Origin: Gonapodya prolifera JEL478
Taxonomy: Eukaryota > Monoblepharomycota > Monoblepharidomycetes > Monoblepharidales > Gonapodyaceae
Reading direction: 5' to 3'
DNA length: 64,000 bases
Assembly: GCA_001574975.1 (NCBI GenBank)
Contig: KQ965879.1
Span: 10,716 to 74,715, forward strand
Shown here: piece after piece, positions 33,638 through 45,334 of the stretch
How the letters are laid out: each line of letters begins with the position of its first letter
Numbering within the stretch: position 1 is the stretch's first letter
Notes under the pieces: model-generated
Seen by the model: only the letters and a program-made list of their open reading frames with translations
What the model was told of the DNA's origin: nothing
Databases searched by the model: none
Translations under genes and position numbers: made by a program

Positions 33638-35492
33638 TCAAGAGTAAACAAGGATGGGTTGAAAGTAATCATTTTCCTCACGCTTCCATGCTCTCATCGA
33701 CGGAATCGTTTCCTTGTTGACCATCGCTTTCAGTTTCCCATCCACCACTTCCTTGACTTCCCATCTCCGAGTCGTCACCGTCAAGCACTTCTCCACCTTC
33801 TTCCCCTTGGATCGAAATTCGTTCAACAAATTCGACGCGACGCAATAGTGAATGGGTTCCAAACTTTTCCAACGATCTCCTACAAAAGATCTCCTGCAAA
33901 TGGACTCCCTCTTATGATCAATTTCTCGTTGTACGTGAATTCTCGAAGACTTGGGTGGTTCAGCGCTATCGTCCAGTCAATTTCACCAGGCTTTTCAATT
34001 GATTCAAGGCTGTCAATCCTGAAGATCTTAAGAGCGAGATAGTGTTTGAGGATGTGCTTGACTGTTGAGGCTTTGCACATTCCTGAATACTGGCTGTGCG
34101 CAGCAATGACCTCACAGCATGGGGGCACAGTTCACCAAACCCTCTAATATTTTGTCCGTGATGGCCGTATCGGTAGATCCATACAGGGCTTTCAAATTAG
34201 GCGTGTCAATTGTGACTCCGTCTGTGCTCCGTCTGTGTGCTGCAGGTCAAGTGACTCCAAGTGAAAGTAGCTTGATACAAACTTCGAAATAATCTTCGGG
34301 ATGGTTTGACCATGGTCGTTGAACCTTGGTTCATCTCGAGAAACGCTTCGCGCAGAAATCCGCAAGGCAATTTCTTTGACCTCTTTTGATATCGCTCGCT
34401 GGACTACCTCAAGAAGTTTCGTCAATGCACTTTGACACTCGACATCATTCATCACCTCATCTGGCGCATGACCCCTTGCTGGAGGTCTGGTTATTGCGAG
34501 TGTCAACATCCGAAGGTGTGGAAGACAATTCTTCAGTGAAGTCTCATCCAATTTGAAATCTTCTTTGGGGAGGACAATCATGCCAGTGGAAAGTTCTTTT
34601 AGTTGCCGAAACGCTGGTAGTACGTCAAGGAATGCTGAGGGTAGTGGATGTATCTCGACACGGCGACTAGGGGAGTTCAATCCCAGAATGGTTTGCTCGA
34701 ACTACAGGTCCTCCAGAGCACTGAGGTCCCTCAGCGTCTGTCCATCTTCTGTGCACAGATTCGTGACACACATTGATACCTTTATGGGCGTATTCTTCTT
34801 CGGTGCGGAAGAAGTTCTTTGATCCCGCGCGCGAAGCAAAAGTCGAGGGACCGATTTGGACCAACAACACAGAGCTCTGGGACAGTGATGGGTTTAAGAT
34901 TCGGCATTGTATTGAGGAGATTTCCAAAGGCTGCCCTGTTATCAACAATCATGGTGGCGATCAACGGGAGATGGAGTCTTTCAACCGGTTCCAGGAAGTC
35001 TTGCAAAACTGTCGCGAGCCCTGGAGAGTTTCCTACATATTTCGGCCACCAGCATTCTCAGTGAGCTGGACCCAGCGGAATGGGAATCGCGTTTCGTTGC
35101 GCGCGGCAAATTCTCGCTCCAGGTTTTGTCTTCGGTAGATGTCCATTCTTGATTCAACTATAAGGTCACGAAAGAGTGATCTGCGGGCCTCTCTGCTGAT
35201 ACGGTGAAAAGTCAGTGAGACGAGATTGCGAAGACGCCAATCAACAAGACCACCAACCAGACGAGCGACAGTGATTTCAAGTCCTCCGAATTCACTTTCT
35301 TGATCAGCTCCGCCAGAATCACATGAGGAAGAGACTCTGCAGTCTGGGCTTGCTCAATTCCACAAGACAGAGGTGCATGGCCTCAACCAAACGGGGATCC
35401 CGATTGCCTGCTGGCACTGTAGTCGCTGCATCATAGATAAGCTGGCACAGCGCACGTCTGGAAAGCGGGGTCTTCGTCGTGTGTGCCAACAT
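33638..35492 (-). CDS. Second leucine-rich, F-box-like gene
   Basis: The start at MLAHTTKTPLSRRALCQLIY is followed by VDWRLRNLVSLTFHRISREA then MDIYRRQNLEREFAARNETR, which resembles the helical N-terminus of fungal F-box proteins. Later segments include TMIVDNRAAFGNLLNTMPNL, LKNCLPHLRMLTLAITRP, ISKFVSSYFHLESLDLQHTD and LALKIFRIDSLESIEKPGEI, with the Leu spacing of leucine-rich repeats. One in-frame TAG near 34705-34710 and unresolved joints make it unclear whether it is intact. A single-base error, an intron or true decay could explain it. It lies in tandem with the preceding F-box gene. Confidence 0.5.
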
Positions 35493-35724
35493 TTGTCGTG
35501 GAATTCGCGAATTTCCAGTTGGAATGGAATCAACCAAAATGTATGGTATCTAACTTAGACAATTATTTACTTCAGTCCGTCGGATATTATTACTGAAAAA
35601 TCATCTATCCACACTGTTCCAATAGTAATGTAATTATGTCCAAAGCTGTTTTTTAAATTCAACCAAAAAATCACCCATCGCGGCCGGCTTTCCAACTTGT
35701 TGCTTTGCGACATCCCCGAACCAT

Positions 35725-36300
35725 TCACCTGCTGCGCTGACCATGAATGCCTCGCTCAAATGCGTTGTACTCGATCGGTTGGTGGAAAGACAAGAAGCCC
35801 ATTCTGTTCAACGACGACTTGACCAAATTGCGAGTGAAATGTACGGGGGTAGAAGTTGTCGGTCTGAGGGTGAAAGGTTCGTTGGCCAGTACAAAGAGTG
35901 GGAGCGCTGTGAAGAAGATGGCCTGATTTGTACCAGAGAGTAAGCTGTTCAAAGTGCAGCATTTGAAAAGGGACTGAGGAGATCTGCAGGTGAACCGAAC
36001 ATCAAGAAGACCACCTTAGAAATCCAACGAATCTTTGATGAGATTGCCGAAGATCTGCGATATAAAAGGGTATCTGAAAAGGCGCAGCTCCAACATCCCT
36101 GAGTCCATTGGTCAAGTAATCGACATCGTTCTGAAGACTTCCTTCCACTAAAAGAACATATGCCACTCTGAAAGTTCGATTCAGAGTCACAGCGATTCCA
36201 AGAGTGGGAGGCCAAGGTCATCGCAACCTCCGTGATCCAACTGCAGGAAGAAGAATGAAAATTATGCACAGTCCGAGTACCGTCCGCAAGTAGAGTTCAT
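35725..36300 (-). pseudogene. Fragment of an unrecognised gene, possibly F-box-like
   Basis: Minus-strand pieces read LYLRTVLGLCIIFILLPAVG (hydrophobic), then TLNRTFRVAYVLLVEGSLQN and DLRQSHQRFVGFLR, then SSLNRMGFLSFHQPIEYNAF in different frames. They resemble coding sequence in composition, but I cannot join them into a clean gene and do not recognise a domain. Position next to two F-box-like genes suggests a decayed paralogue. This is a guess. Confidence 0.25.
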
Positions 36301-36346
36301 CAAAATGGTTATCTCGAGAGAGCTACCGACAAAATAGAAACGGAGG

Positions 36347-36399
36347 CTACGGTTCATCTATTGGTTCGGGAAAGGAGGGTTCCAATAAACGAACCGTAG
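36347..36399. other. Inverted repeat (18-bp arms, 17-base loop)
   Basis: Left arm 36347-36364 (CTACGGTTCATCTATTGG) pairs with right arm 36382-36399 (CCAATAAACGAACCGTAG). Fifteen of 18 positions pair, with a 3-base internal mismatch. It lies in a gene-free gap upstream of a leucine-rich fragment and downstream of the phosphodiesterase gene. It may be a hairpin or the remains of a fold-back element. Confidence 0.6.
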
Positions 36400-36850
36400 T
36401 TTTCACGTCCCTTGCATGAGCTCTGGTACACAGTGGGGTTTTAATATAAAATAGGAGGTTGCAGTCTGAAATGTGACTACAGGGTCAGTGGATGTCCAAA
36501 ACGCAAAATTCAGTTCCGAAAGCGTCCCCGAGACATCTGGCACCCATGATGTCCATCAGTTCCGAGATTTGTCGACAGGCAGGTTTGGCTTGTGGCCTCG
36601 CCTTGACTCAGATTCATTAAATCAGTTTTGTATTGTGGAAAGCATCACGCGGGATGGGCGCGGCAGATTTCGGAAAGACTCGGGTGAAGGGAGTCAACTA
36701 ACTTACCAGCGCCTTGATGGCGGACGCCGCTGCGCTTCAGGTCGCGCTGGATGGCCAACTGAACAAACGTGGAAAACAAAATTTCTGTTTTGCCGGCGCC
36801 CCCCCCATATTCTGCCGGCTTTATTACATTGCGAAAAGTAAATCATTACT

Positions 36851-39328
36851 CTAGACGTCGAGAACATTCAAGCCTGCAACGTTTTCCTTTTTCATGGCCT
36901 CACGCATGCTCTTCCACAGCGACTTAGGCGCATCCTTTGCACACTGTGAAATAAGCCAGAAGTTAAACTCCTCGCGAAGTTGTTGCGCTGATCGCGTTAC
37001 GTGTAAGTCCAGCGCGGAGATTGTGAGCGCTTTGCCCGAGTTACTCACCTTCTTGGATGTTCTCCACGAAGAAGTTGTCCTGAAGGCATCATCCACGACA
37101 ATCATTATTTAGGGCCGAACAGAATCCCAACAAAAGCGAAAGCATATGAACTCACCAAACCCTGCGAGAAAAACATGAAGTCCTCCGCCCGCTTCGTCTG
37201 TCACAGTCAAGCCGCCGTATTAGAGTGAGTCCATCATCTTATTCGAGCGACCAAAACACCTCTCTCACCTTCGGGCAAGGCACCGGCTTGTAGCTCAGGG
37301 TAGAAAGATTGTACGAAGAAGGCACCTTGGACTGGCAGTTGAAGTTCAGAGACTGAGGAGAGGCGTATGAGGTGTACCCGCTGAATGAGAAACGTATTCA
37401 TTGATGCGTTGTGCCCCAATATTACATCGAATACAAAAACTAACGAGTATTTGAGGCCACGAGAGTGAAGCTCAGCGACAAGATCTGAAGGAGGCACGGT
37501 GTCGTTTGCGCTGAAGCCATCAAACGTCAGGGTGTTGTTGCTGGCGCAAATGTCGATGTTCAAACTCTGAAGCACGTAAAGGGGCATTCCGTCAGTGAGA
37601 ACGCTGCGGTGGTTCAAACAGTTAACAGTGCATTAGGTGATTTCGGAAAGCTACTCGATGTACTCTTTCCATGACGCAATGTAGATGGTGTTGTTCGTGG
37701 CGCGCGAAAGGGAGGCAAGCTTGTCGAGACCCTTGTACGTGAGAATCCACCAGTATGCGGATCCGATAAGTATGAGCAGTTCGTTGAACGCCTTTTCGTT
37801 CGGGTATTTCGTGGCTGCCAAATGCAAAATGGGATAGAAACATGGAGAGTGATTCAGTACCGTAGCTTCTCCAAGCATCCGGCGACAAGTAAGCAGGCAA
37901 CGTACCAAGGTACTCAACGGTCTGGTACTCAAAGCTTTGGATGAGAACGGGGTGTTTGGCGGATGGCAAGCTGTTGTTCTGGAGCATCTCGATGACAAGG
38001 TCCTCGGCAGTGTGGGGGAGAGGGAGGCGTTACCGCCTAGGGTATGAGAAGCCGGACATCAATGCTAAGAGAAACGAAGCAGATGGCATGAACGACGAGA
38101 AAGACATACCAAGCTTTGGGTAAGGGAACTTCCCAGCAAGCTCGGGGTTGAGAACAACAGTGTTCTGCAGCATCCAAAAGGAGTTATTTATGAGTATACC
38201 AAATTTAAAGCCAGAAGCACAGCGACTGACCTGGTAGAAAGGCTGCTTAATCTCGGGAATGAAACCGACGCTGGTGTTCAAGATGGTTGGTCAATGTACT
38301 GTCGTACGTTGGCGCAGGTACGTATTAGATCAATAATACAGGCAAATTGCAGTCGCAAATCATAGAACAAACCTCTTGGAATTTGTTCATCGACCAGAGC
38401 TTGTTGTAGAATTGTGGACGGTAAGAGTACGCAGCGGCACAATTTCTTCTTAACTTCATGTCGCGATTATGAGAGGGAAGGCTGAGTGCCCGCCTGAAGA
38501 CTGCTGAAGGTACATGGTGGCGATTTCATCGGACGTGAAGTCACCAGTCCTGGAGGTAGAAAGGTGCGTGAATCCTGGATAATTTGGAAAAGTACTGGAT
38601 TTGATATTTGGCCACTCACCACCACGAAGAACGGTTGGGGTAGTACACATCTTCGGCCCAGCTATAAATCGATTCATGAGCAGATTTCATTCCGCGTTTG
38701 ATGTCCGTGAATTTGAACCGCAAAGAGAAAGCGACGATTCAGCACCACATATCCTTTCCTGTTTTCCTGCTGGCGAACTGAACAGAGAAGTACCCGTTAA
38801 TCCTTCTCCCTTACGAGTAACGAAAACCCCAAATGGACCTCTTACCTCCGACCTCGTCGCCACATCCACGGTTGAGTCCAGGTAGGAATCGTGATTGACC
38901 ATCACAACCTTGTCCTTTGTGAAGACGAGGTCCGGTTCGACGCAGTCGACATGGTTCAAAACGGCCTCCCAGTAGGCTCCCTTCAGTGAGAAGACGAAAA
39001 GCACAGTCCTGTCAGAGTTGTAGCCATCATTGGATTCGAACGCAAGGCCGCACCTTTGAGTGCTCGGGAAGGTGCCATCGCGATCCTCTGTGCGCCGAAA
39101 ACTGCGTTGGGAGTCCATTGAGCGTTTTCCCTGTCAATCAATTGCGTTTGCTCAATGCGACCCAACGACAGAACACGCTAGCGTCCACTCACAGCACTTT
39201 GAAGCGAAAGGCCACACAGTCCTGTTGGTGTTGATGCCTCCGACCTGGTTCGGCACCAGAATCCACGCTTCAGCGACGGAAGTCAACGCGAGGCCCAATG
39301 CCACAACGCTCAGCGCCGATCCCTTCAT
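36851..39328 (-). CDS. Secreted glycerophosphodiester phosphodiesterase (GDPD family)
   Basis: Hydrolyses glycerophosphodiesters to glycerol-3-phosphate and an alcohol. The start gives a clear signal peptide, MKGSALSVVALGLALTSVAE. The next exons give LPTQFSAHRGSRWHLPEHS, with the catalytic HRG and PEH, joined to GAYWEAVLNHVDCVEPDLVF and TKDKVVMVNHDSYLDSTVDV, with the metal-binding E.D and second catalytic HD. Later exons show DFTSDEIATMYLQQ, FYNKLWSMNKFQE and SVGFIPEIKQPFYQ (the E-x-K motif), HPVLIQSFEYQTVEYLGTLP, and ADYxD-like C-terminal segments ending AGLNVLDV. The secreted form suggests phosphate or choline scavenging outside the cell (inference). It has many short introns, and C-terminal exon joints are approximate. 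Confidence 0.85.
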
Positions 39329-39780
39329 CGTGGCTGGTAGGACTATGAAAGGACTGATCGTGAAAATTAAAATTACAGGGCTTTTCCATTTTGAGGGTGA
39401 GGTTCACAGGCAGGCAAACGTCGATGCTCGTGGGAGGAACTGTTGGCGGCCATTCCCCGCCTGAACAAAAACCTCTCAGCGGCTCGGAGCGACTTGTATA
39501 CAAAGGCGACGAATTTAACTAGGGTAATAATGAAGGTATCCTCAAACACTTAGGCGACTCAGGTACGACTTCCGTAATAACACAACCTGCAGGTGGCGGC
39601 GAACCAGGTCGCGCTTCGCAGGATTACAGTGAAACGTCGAGAACTGGACATATTTATGTCCTTTCGACTTTGCTGAAGTGACATAACTTAATTCATTCAG
39701 ACAGACACAACTCATTACAACTTGATATTCCGGCACAAAACCAAAAAAAAAAACAGCAGCGGCCCATAGGGCGGCACTCA

Positions 39781-40308
39781 TCAGCTCTTCCCTCCCGCAA
39801 TGTCGACCAAACGTTTCGTCGAGGGCAGGGGGATCCACTGGGAGAACACTCCAACCCAGACGCTGTCGTTGTTCTCAATCGTCACGATCGAAAGGAACCA
39901 GAGATTCTGAACAGAGGGGGCAAGCAGCTACATCAAGTCGAAATGAACGCGATGAGCGTGAATCAATCACGTACCAATCGCTTGAACACCAGAGTGCTGG
40001 CAGTAAGGAGCTTCGCCTCTAACCACGTTCCTCCCTTCTTCTGAATGACCTTCTCGGCATAACGACGGAAGCTATCCTCGTCTTAGGTGGGCGAGAATGA
40101 CCGGTCATGAAGTAAGAAGTGCGCAGATGTGAGCTCCAGCTTCGTCCCGACCTTTCGCTCCGAAGAACTCACCAGGGTTCGACGCAAAGGCACCGAGAAG
40201 AAGAAGCAAGAGAAGGAAGCGGTTGTTACTGGAATAGAAAAGATTGATGGCAGATTCGGCGAATAGAAGGGCAGGGTGGGTCGATCGAACACCACCGACG
40301 AAGGCCAT
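39781..40308 (-). CDS. Small single-span membrane or secreted protein, family not recognised
   Basis: Exon 1 reads MAFVGGVRSTHPALLFAESA then FLLLLLLLGAFASNP, a signal anchor or signal peptide. A GTGAGT...TAAG intron leads to DEDSFRRYAEKVIQKKGGTW and LEAKLLTASTLVFKRL. The last exon gives NLWFLSIVTIENNDSVWVGV and FSQWIPLPSTKRLVDIAGGK. Total length is about 110-120 residues. The pattern, a hydrophobic N-terminus followed by a compact domain that ends in a Trp-rich strand, looks like a genuine conserved small protein, but I cannot name it. A start at the in-frame ATG 21 bp upstream is equally possible. Confidence 0.5.
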
Positions 40309-40329
40309 CGACGGCCGATTCGAAAGCAT

Positions 40330-41090
40330 CGAGGTGTGGAATGATGTTGCTAGCAGTTTGTCGAACGAGAGTCATCGCGTACCAACGGACGAACGTACCC
40401 TGCCATTTTAGTTTGCTTTGAAAGTCACCTGCTTCGCCGGGTGATCCTTTTATCTGCGCCACACCTTGACGCAATTGCAATTGTGGGCAATTGGCGGTGC
40501 CATGGGGGGGTCAGGCGTGTACCTTGTAGATGGAAAACCGTCGACCAAAATTCAATCTCAAGCGTCAACGACTTGAAATCCAGTCTCTATCATCGCAATC
40601 GGACATCATGTGAATTCCTTGCGTTCCCCCTCCGTCCTTGCCACTGGTGGACGTTCCGCATGAAGCTCCGCATTTTGCAGCGCTGGATCGATGATTGGCT
40701 TCGCGTTACGCATGATTAGACAAAATCGTCGCAATCAATGAAATTCGTGAGACATTTCTGTAGCTGGAAGCCGGGTGTGGTTTGGTTGAACAAGGAAGCG
40801 ATCAAACCAACGTGCCGAGAAGAAACGTGAGCCTTACCCGACGTTTTCTTCGGGGTTTTCCTCGCTTAAACATGATACTTTAAAAATACTATCTCGGATG
40901 TGTGTGATTGGTTGAAGTGGTGGTGTCATCGGAAGATTGACTCAAACGAAAATTTTCTAATGGAATTTTCGAAATCTGTGGTTATTTTACGAATTCTGGT
41001 AAGTTTTAGAGGGCGTGACTTGATTTGTAGCTTGTTTACATTTGCTCTCACCCACTTCGAAGAATTGAGGCAGGACGATCGAAATATCTT
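40330..41090. other. No gene seen
   Basis: AT-rich sequence with short open frames only. It separates the small membrane-protein gene from the satellite and dispersed repeat that follow. Confidence 0.4.
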
Positions 41091-41153
41091 CTTCACCCAA
41101 TTTTTGTTTCTTTTTTCCTCACCTTTCAACAATCTGCCATGCAATAATCAAAA
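41091..41153 (+). repeat. Short dispersed repeat, copy B
   Basis: About 90% identical by eye to the reverse complement of 6408-6469. It starts CTTCACCCAA and ends CATGCAATAATCAAAA. This copy is not next to the LTR-like repeat, so the two are separate families. Confidence 0.65.
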
Positions 41154-41224
41154 ATATTCAATTTCTTCTTTTCTGCTTGCTCTTTGAGATATCTCTATTC
41201 AATGTATCACAGCTCTATTACTGA

Positions 41225-41680
41225 AGTCATGATGGAAATGTGTCCAGCATCACTTTGTATTTGATCAAGATGGGCTTCTGATTCCCACCACTGCAATTCT
41301 ATATCAGCCTTGACACTTTGAGTCAGCTTTGTTTATACTATAAAAGACTATCTGGAGCATTGTAGTTATTTTGATGTAGCGCCTGTTGAGATGTGTCCCG
41401 AGCTCCTTTGTCTTCTGATGAAGGTGTGTTCTCACACCAACAATTGCAAACCAGTATTAGCTACGACACTCTCAGGCGATTTTTCTACACTGGGAAATGG
41501 TATCTGGAGCATCGGAGCTCTTTTAATGAAGCGAGCATTGACATGTGTCCAGTGCAACGTTGTCTTCTATACAAGATGAGCTCTCAGTCCCACCACTGCA
41601 AGTCTACATTGGCTTCGATGATTTGATATGAATTTTTATACTGTAAGAAAGTATCTGGAGCACCGAAGTTCATGAAGAAG
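41225..41680. repeat. Satellite, unit about 152 bp, three units
   Basis: ATGTGTCC recurs at 41238, 41391 and 41543, and TATCTGGAGCA near 41349, 41502 and 41652. Spacing is thus 152-153 bp. Other shared words include CCCACCACTGCAA and TTTTTATACT. The unit length is half that of the ~304-bp array at the left end of the window, but I see no convincing sequence match between them. Confidence 0.75.
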
Positions 41681-41689
41681 CACATATTT

Positions 41690-42041
41690 ATTCCAGTGTT
41701 ATTTGTCGTGATGTTGCGGTGCGGTCGACCCCCGCAACTTTACGCTGCGTACAAGCTAAGAGCGCTATTCTTAGTGCCTCTTCGACTCTACAGAGCCGCA
41801 TCTCAACCAGTTCCGTCTCTCCCATTTGACAAGGCTGGGGCCCGGGGATCACTGCGTCTATTGATAGGCTATTCATACCTCTAAAAATTTCGGCGCCTGC
41901 GGCGGGCAGGGTGAATTCGCAAGCGAATTCAAAGGGGTGCCCTGTGACCTCACTCGCAGCCCCAACATGGTCGATTGCTTGTCAACTCGAACGAAGGTTG
42001 ATTACAAAGCGTAGCAAATATCATGATGCCGCAAACCTCCA
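41690..42041. other. No gene seen; near-palindrome at about 41922-41939
   Basis: Plus-strand open frames run across this stretch, but no domain is evident. GAATTCGCAAGCGAATTC is an almost perfect palindrome, and GGCGCCTGCGGCGGGCAGG nearby is GC-rich, unlike the flanks. It may be the edge of another repeat. Confidence 0.35.
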
Positions 42042-43569
42042 TCACTTGAACCCTGCTTCCTGGAACCTTTTGCAACTCTGCTTGTGCTCTTTCCATTGCT
42101 CCTTCTGACAATTTGGTGTGCAATATTGCGCAAGTCTACATCCTGCATACGTCCTCAGTTTGACTGTGCTTCCGCCTTCTCGATTGTTCACCGTCACAGC
42201 ACACTCCGGTCTGCAACATTTGACGACGCCCGAGAATCGTTGATAGTGCGCGGGGTCTGTAATGTCACGTCTGTTGGTGAGAATGAACTCTTTAGGAACT
42301 GCGTCTAGTCCAAGATGTTCTCGCACATGTGTAAAGTAGTAATGCTGGGCAAAAGTTTGCGAGGGCTGTATAATCAACGAGATCTGGCATGTGCGTTGGA
42401 ATTTTCCCTTCTACCACTGTCTTGGCAATCGGCAGTGCATGTCAGAGCTTCGTTATTGTTAGTTCACCCTTGGGAAAGACATTTCTGATGACAAAATTTC
42501 GCCCCAGGTAGAGTCGACACCGACCAACAATGTGATGAGACTGGTCATTTCCCTAACGACAGTAGATCCATTTGGTGCGGAGCAGCGGCCTTTAGTATTG
42601 CCAACTCGTTTTTGCTGAGAGATTCTCGATTGAATTTTGGCTCTGCAGTCATTGTCCGTAGAAGTGCTGGAATGTTGAACGTCTTCAGATCCCGTCGTCG
42701 TTTACGTGGTTGCATCACAGCTTGGACAAAGTCTAGAAGGAAGGAGATTTGGAGGCAGAAACTCATCTGGTCAGCAAACCATGGCTGGCATTGCTGCTGC
42801 GCAGACGCGTAACTGGGATCGGATATGCCACCTATATTTGTTGGGAGCTCTGGTTATACTTGAAAGGGTCCATGATTGCAATGGCACTAGAAAACACTCA
42901 CCAAACAGTTCCGCAATCACCGACCCGATGACGTCCAAATTGGGAAAGACAAAAGGCTTCTCCGCGTTCACTGCAAGTTGTCTCACCAACGCGGAAAGCG
43001 CCCTTGGTAATCTTTTTAGATCGTATTCGCGATCGTAAATCAGTGCGTAAGCTTTTGGGTCCGGAATAAATGATTGGAACAACGACACTCCTCCTTTGTC
43101 CCGTCAACCCGAACGTCCTACAGAAACGAGCCCGGAGAAACAAGTATCTGGGTCCTTTCGAAATCGCTTAATTGAACTCCCAACGTGCCTTGAAGGAAAC
43201 GCATAACCTCTTCTCGCCTCGCTGGGGTGTTTTCGTCCCGGGCAATCCAGTCGTTCGTAAGCAAGTACCGCTTCACTTCCTCGAGTTTCTCAGGCGGGAC
43301 GCGGATCCCGAATGGGGCAGCTGCGCTATCGGTTGTTGGCGACATCAAAAGCACTGCTGTCGGTTGGTCTGCGGGTTGTGGAACGAGTTATAGGACCAAT
43401 CGTTGATTCGATCCGGTGTCGTCCTTGAAGGCACACCCGGTTTCGGCAGCGTAACGATTCTGATATCTACTGGTTTTTCTATGCGCAGTCCGGTGCGCTC
43501 TTTGAGCAGCTCTCGATTGAACGATTGCTGGTTGCTGTGGACATTCGCCACCTCGTCGCCCGATCTCAT
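42042..43569 (-). CDS. MYND-type zinc-finger protein
   Basis: The C-terminal exon ends in a MYND finger: CCRPEC, then TYAGCRLAQYCTPNCQ and KEQWKEHKQSCK. The Cys pairs and the final His/Cys have the usual order of this protein-interaction module. Upstream, MRSGDEVANVHSNQQSFNRE starts the protein, followed by VPPEKLEEVKRYLLTNDWIA (helical), YALIYDREYDLKRLPRALSA, DLKTFNIPALLRTMTAEPKF, and HYYFTHVREHLGLDAVPKEF before the finger. Fungal MYND proteins of this layout are common and mostly unstudied. The 5' end is only 44 bp from the stop codon of the next minus-strand gene, so the two are packed in tandem. Internal exon joints are approximate. Confidence 0.7.
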
Positions 43570-43613
43570 CGAATCATTCAATAAAAAGAAGGATTCCGGG
43601 ACCACCCATCCAT

Positions 43614-45099
43614 CTACACATGCAAATCTAATATCCTCGCCGCATTTGTCCCCTTCACGCCCCTCATCCAGTCCGCATTCTCCAACCCCGTAATCGCACC
43701 GTAGTTCGTGTCGACCGATTCCCACCGTCCCGAGATCCCTTTCAGGGGAGGGAAGAAGGGGTTGTCGGTTCCGAACATGATGCGGTCGGACCCGACGAGA
43801 TCGCAGAGGGAGCGCAGGGGGGCTGGGTTGTAGGAGACGGCGCCGTAGTAGAGGGATTTGAGGTACTACGGGTGAGTGATTTGGGTGCCGTGAGAGGTTG
43901 TGAAAGAGGGGCCAGGCGACTGGACCATTATCAAATCGGACTCACTTCACTGGGCGGTTTCTTCAGCCTCTGACTGATATGCCTGTCATGCTTCACGCAG
44001 GAATCCAAACGACCCACGAGGTAGGGGGCCACACCGCCCGAATGGGCGAGGATAAGTTTGAGCTTCGGGTATCTGTCGAGCACGCGGCGAGGATTATTCG
44101 TGTGATGCTCTTTCGATGAGGATAAGAGATTGGTGTCAATACAGAGGATGAGCGTTCCCTCGCTTTTCGCTGCGAAGAAAGTCGCAAGGAACTCACGATG
44201 GTGGTCTCGAAGGGGAACCCAAGAGCAAGCGACATGACGTGTCCGTTGGGCATGTCGCCCTAAATTTCCGAAGGGATCCCGTAGTGTGGATGGATGAAAA
44301 TGGGCTGTTTCCAATACGGTTGACATCGCGCTTCAGATATCCACCGCGCAGCACTCAAAAACCCCAGCTCTTCCGCCTTTGCGAAAATCGGCTCGAACTC
44401 GGGATCGTCCAGCCCCTTGCCCTTTCCGTAGGTCCCCATCAACACCCATCTCATCCTGTCCATCGACGCCAAGTGCTCCAGCTCCTTCACACTGCCCTCG
44501 ACCGACGTTGTGGGCAGACACCCGAGGCCATACATGACTTTCTTCGCGCCGTCGTCGCCGTAATCTTTGGCACAGATGAATTGCAGGTCCGAGTTTATCT
44601 GCGCTGCGAGGGGCGAGGCGGTGGAGGGGTCCATGAAGTCGAGCCAGGGGTTGGCGAGACTAGTGCGGTCGGACGGAAGGCGTGAAGTTTATCAGTCATG
44701 CGAATGGGGTCTGGTTGTGTCGTTCAGACTGCAGAAATGAAACTGGCATCGATCTTGTGCACGTCCATAAACTCCAATTTCGTGTCGACGTCATAATATT
44801 CCTTTCCGATCGGCCTTCCTTTGGCGGTCGAGGAGTCCTGGGTGTCCAAAACGATCACGATACGGTCAATTCACTCCCCCAACAGGACCAGGAATCCCTG
44901 CACCGCCGCCCACCTTGTCCTCCCCCGGCAAGATGACCAGCCTGTCCTCTCCGCTCTCCGCCCTGAAAATGCGTGGCACCTCGGTCCGCGACCTCAGGTA
45001 GTCGATGTATGAGGGCAGGTAAACGTGCGTGTGGTCGTCGACTGTGGGGCCGGCGAGGGATTGCACATCGGCAGCGGTTGCACGAGCGAAGGGAGACAT
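43614..45099 (-). CDS. ACMSD-like amidohydrolase (metal-dependent decarboxylase family)
   Basis: This superfamily includes aminocarboxymuconate semialdehyde decarboxylase and related aryl or pyrimidine carboxylate decarboxylases. The N-terminal metal motif is in VDDHTHVYLPSYIDYLR (H-x-H). The middle part has YGLGCLPTTSVEGSVKELEH, then PIFIHPHYG (metal His) and YPKLKLILAHSGGVAPYLVG (second His). The C-terminal DLVGSDRIMFGTDNPFFPP holds the final Asp. Substrate cannot be told from sequence alone. The start at ATG 45097-45099 (MSPFARATAADVQ) is the first in-frame ATG. The upstream in-frame GTG-led stretch is not used. Confidence 0.8.
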
Positions 45100-45334
45100 G
45101 CGGTGAAAGTGGCGAGTGGGAGAAACGCGGGTGCTGGCGAGAATGGAGAGTGATCGCGGAGGTGGAGCGGTGGGGAGTCGCACCGCAGCACCAAGATAAG
45201 AGATGTTGGTACCGAACTACAATGTCCTTGTGTGATACTATGCTATGCTAGAATAAAAAGATCGCGTCTTTTTCTTTGCGAGAGAACTCTTTCGCAACAT
45301 TCCAACGACCGTTCAGTTATCAGGGGACGGTACA

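Noticed and set aside
41880-41960. GC-rich segment possibly part of an rRNA or tRNA-like gene
   Set aside because: It contains a near-palindrome but no recognisable conserved rRNA core or tRNA shape.
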